Shown: positions 13,043-14,406 of the stretch, piece by piece | Position numbering within the stretch: the first letter of the stretch is position 1 | Layout: each line of letters opens with the position of its first letter | From: Pseudomonadota bacterium | GTDB lineage: Bacteria; Pseudomonadota; Alphaproteobacteria; Reyranellales; Reyranellaceae | Reading direction: 5' to 3' | DNA length: 14,406 bases | Assembly (NCBI GenBank): GCA_023386865.1 | Contig: JAEWIV010000199.1 | Span: 1-14,406, forward strand | Made by a program: the position numbers and the translations under genes | Notes under the pieces: generated by a model | What the model saw: the letters and a program-made list of their open reading frames with translations, nothing else | Told to the model about the DNA's origin: nothing | The model's database searches: none

Positions 13043-14406
13043 ATGACCAAGGGAATAGACCGCCGCGACTTCCTCGGCCTGGCATCGAGCACCGCGGCGG
13101 CGACGTCGCTCGCCTCTCTTGGCCTCGGCGCCGGCCGCGCAGTAGCGCAGGACACGAAGACCCTGACCGTCGCATGGGACACCGACATCGACTCCCTCGA
13201 TCCGGCGTCGTTCAAGTCGATCGGCGGCTACACCATTCAGGCCAACATCTACGACAGCCCGCTCATGTGGAAGGTCGAGCCGGTCGAGGGCAAGCCGGGG
13301 CTGTTCCTGTCCAAGCCGGGCGAATTCGACGGCGGGATCGCCGAATCGTGGTCCCTCGAGGACAACGATGCGACCCTCGTCCTCAAGGTCCGCAAAGGCG
13401 CCAAGTTCTCCGACGGCCGCCCCGTGACCGCCACCACGGTCAAGTACCTGTTCGATCGGGGCCTGCAATCACCCGGCTACATGCGCATCCTGTTCCCGCG
13501 ACTGCTGCGCATCACCAAGCCGGAGCAATTCGAGGTGCGCGACGAGAACACGCTGGCGATCAAGATGCCGGGGTCGAGCCCGATGACGCTCGACGTCATG
13601 GCGCTGATCAACAACGCCCTGCTCGATCCGGAGGCCGTCAAGGCCAACGCCACCGCCGAAGATCCCTGGGCGACCAATTGGCTCAAACGCAACGCGGCCG
13701 GTCTCGGTCCCTACAAGCTGGTCAAGAACGAACCCGGTGTCGAAGTCGTCATCGAGGCGACGAAGGACCATTGGCGGCCCAAGCCGTTCTTCGAGAGGGT
13801 GATCTTCAAGTACGTGCCGAACGAAGCGGATCGCGTGCTGCTCCTGAAGCGCAAGGCCGTCGACATCGTCGTCGGCCGGCCCGGGCTGTCGCCGCGCAAC
13901 GTGAAGAGCCTGGAGGGCCAAACCGGACTCAAGATTCTCTCGGTTCCGGATACAACCTGCCATTGGCTGTGCATGAATTCGCAGTTCAAGCCGCTCGACA
14001 ACGTGAAGGTGCGCCAGGCGATCAACTACGCCATTCCGATCCAGGCCATCATCCCGAACGTGCTCTACGGCTACGGCACCGAAATGAAGAGCCCGGTTCC
14101 CAGCCTCACGCCCGGGTACGATGGAACGCTCTCGCCGTACAAGCACGACCTCGTCAAGGCGAAAGCCCTGATGGCAGAGGCCGGCCTCGACAAGGCGCCG
14201 ATACCCATCAATCTCGCGATCCGCGTCGGCTGGCAGCCGCACGAGCAGGCCGCCACCTGGATTCAGGCGGAGCTCGAGAAGATCGGATTCAAGGTCAGCA
14301 TCGTCAAGGAAACGGATGCGACGTTCCGGCAATTGGCGTCGAAGGGCGAGCACCAGCTGTCGATCGAGTCGTGGCAGTCGTGGATCAACGATCCGTTCTA
14401 CCATCT
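13043..14406 (+). CDS. ABC transporter solute-binding protein, family 5 (peptide/opine type), partial
   Basis: The first 454 residues; the gene runs off the window end, and the family is usually 500-550 residues. It begins MTKGIDRRDFLGLASSTAAA, a twin-arginine signal (RR at 7-8) with a hydrophobic stretch and likely cleavage after AVA (residue 35), so it is exported folded to the periplasm. The mature part starts KTLTVAWDTDIDSLDPASF and contains GIAESWSLEDNDATLVLKVR and KFSDGRPVTATTVKYLFDRG, the hallmark SBP_bac_5 segments. DNVKVRQAINYAI follows later. Such proteins deliver oligopeptides, opines or other small molecules to DppBC-type permeases, probably encoded downstream. ATG 13043 has a strong GGGGGGAG site about 6 nt upstream. 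It is divergent from the catabolic operon and shares its regulatory region, so it probably imports the substrate or a precursor. Confidence 0.93.
   Translation, partial: MTKGIDRRDFLGLASSTAAATSLASLGLGAGRAVAQDTKTLTVAWDTDIDSLDPASFKSIGGYTIQANIYDSPLMWKVEPVEGKPGLFLSKPGEFDGGIAESWSLEDNDATLVLKVRKGAKFSDGRPVTATTVKYLFDRGLQSPGYMRILFPRLLRITKPEQFEVRDENTLAIKMPGSSPMTLDVMALINNALLDPEAVKANATAEDPWATNWLKRNAAGLGPYKLVKNEPGVEVVIEATKDHWRPKPFFERVIFKYVPNEADRVLLLKRKAVDIVVGRPGLSPRNVKSLEGQTGLKILSVPDTTCHWLCMNSQFKPLDNVKVRQAINYAIPIQAIIPNVLYGYGTEMKSPVPSLTPGYDGTLSPYKHDLVKAKALMAEAGLDKAPIPINLAIRVGWQPHEQAATWIQAELEKIGFKVSIVKETDATFRQLASKGEHQLSIESWQSWINDPFYH

Noticed and set aside
13469..14404. Minus-strand open frame of about 311 codons at the right end
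   Set aside because: It lies opposite the solute-binding protein gene, which has a Tat signal, an RBS and clear family segments; the opposite frame has none.

Overview
This is a high-GC window, probably from an alphaproteobacterium of the Hyphomicrobiales/Rhodospirillales type (Bradyrhizobium- or Reyranella-like). The pointers are the codon use, the style of LepA and PheT, a short palindromic repeat of the 'cctgagcgaagcgaagga' kind, and remnants of an HGG-motif protein family that I associate with such genomes. This placement is inference; no rRNA or other strong marker is present.

Layout. Positions 1-2700 are core genome. They hold the 3' end of pheT, a palindromic intergenic repeat, a full-length lepA (elongation factor 4), a small two-helix membrane protein converging on lepA, and a complete tRNA-Ser(GGA) with encoded CCA followed by a hairpin terminator. 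Positions 2740-3800 are a gene-poor, visibly decayed stretch directly downstream of the tRNA. On the minus strand it carries fragments of coding sequence broken by stops and apparent frameshifts, including a recognisable 'HGGRST' motif. This looks like an old integration scar at the tRNA. A small intact hypothetical gene follows (3814-4191), then a pair of strong hairpins.

Positions 4358-12921 (minus strand) are a tightly packed catabolic gene cluster. In transcription order it encodes an IclR-type regulator, a DUF917 / S-methyl-thiohydantoin desulfurase-family protein, a short hydantoinase/oxoprolinase-family ATPase-fold protein, a REDY-like (HapK-type) small protein, an LLM-class flavin-dependent oxidoreductase, and the three subunits of a xanthine dehydrogenase/CODH-type molybdenum hydroxylase (FAD, 2Fe-2S, molybdopterin). 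Several neighbours overlap by 1-4 nt, which suggests translational coupling. Divergently, from 13043 to beyond the window end, lies a Tat-exported solute-binding protein of the peptide/opine ABC transporter family 5.

Together the cluster reads as import of a small molecule by an ABC system, hydroxylation of a heterocycle by the molybdenum enzyme, flavin-dependent oxidation, and ring opening or desulfurisation of a hydantoin-like intermediate, under IclR control. The substrate cannot be read from the sequence. This combination of enzymes is the most likely undescribed system in the window.
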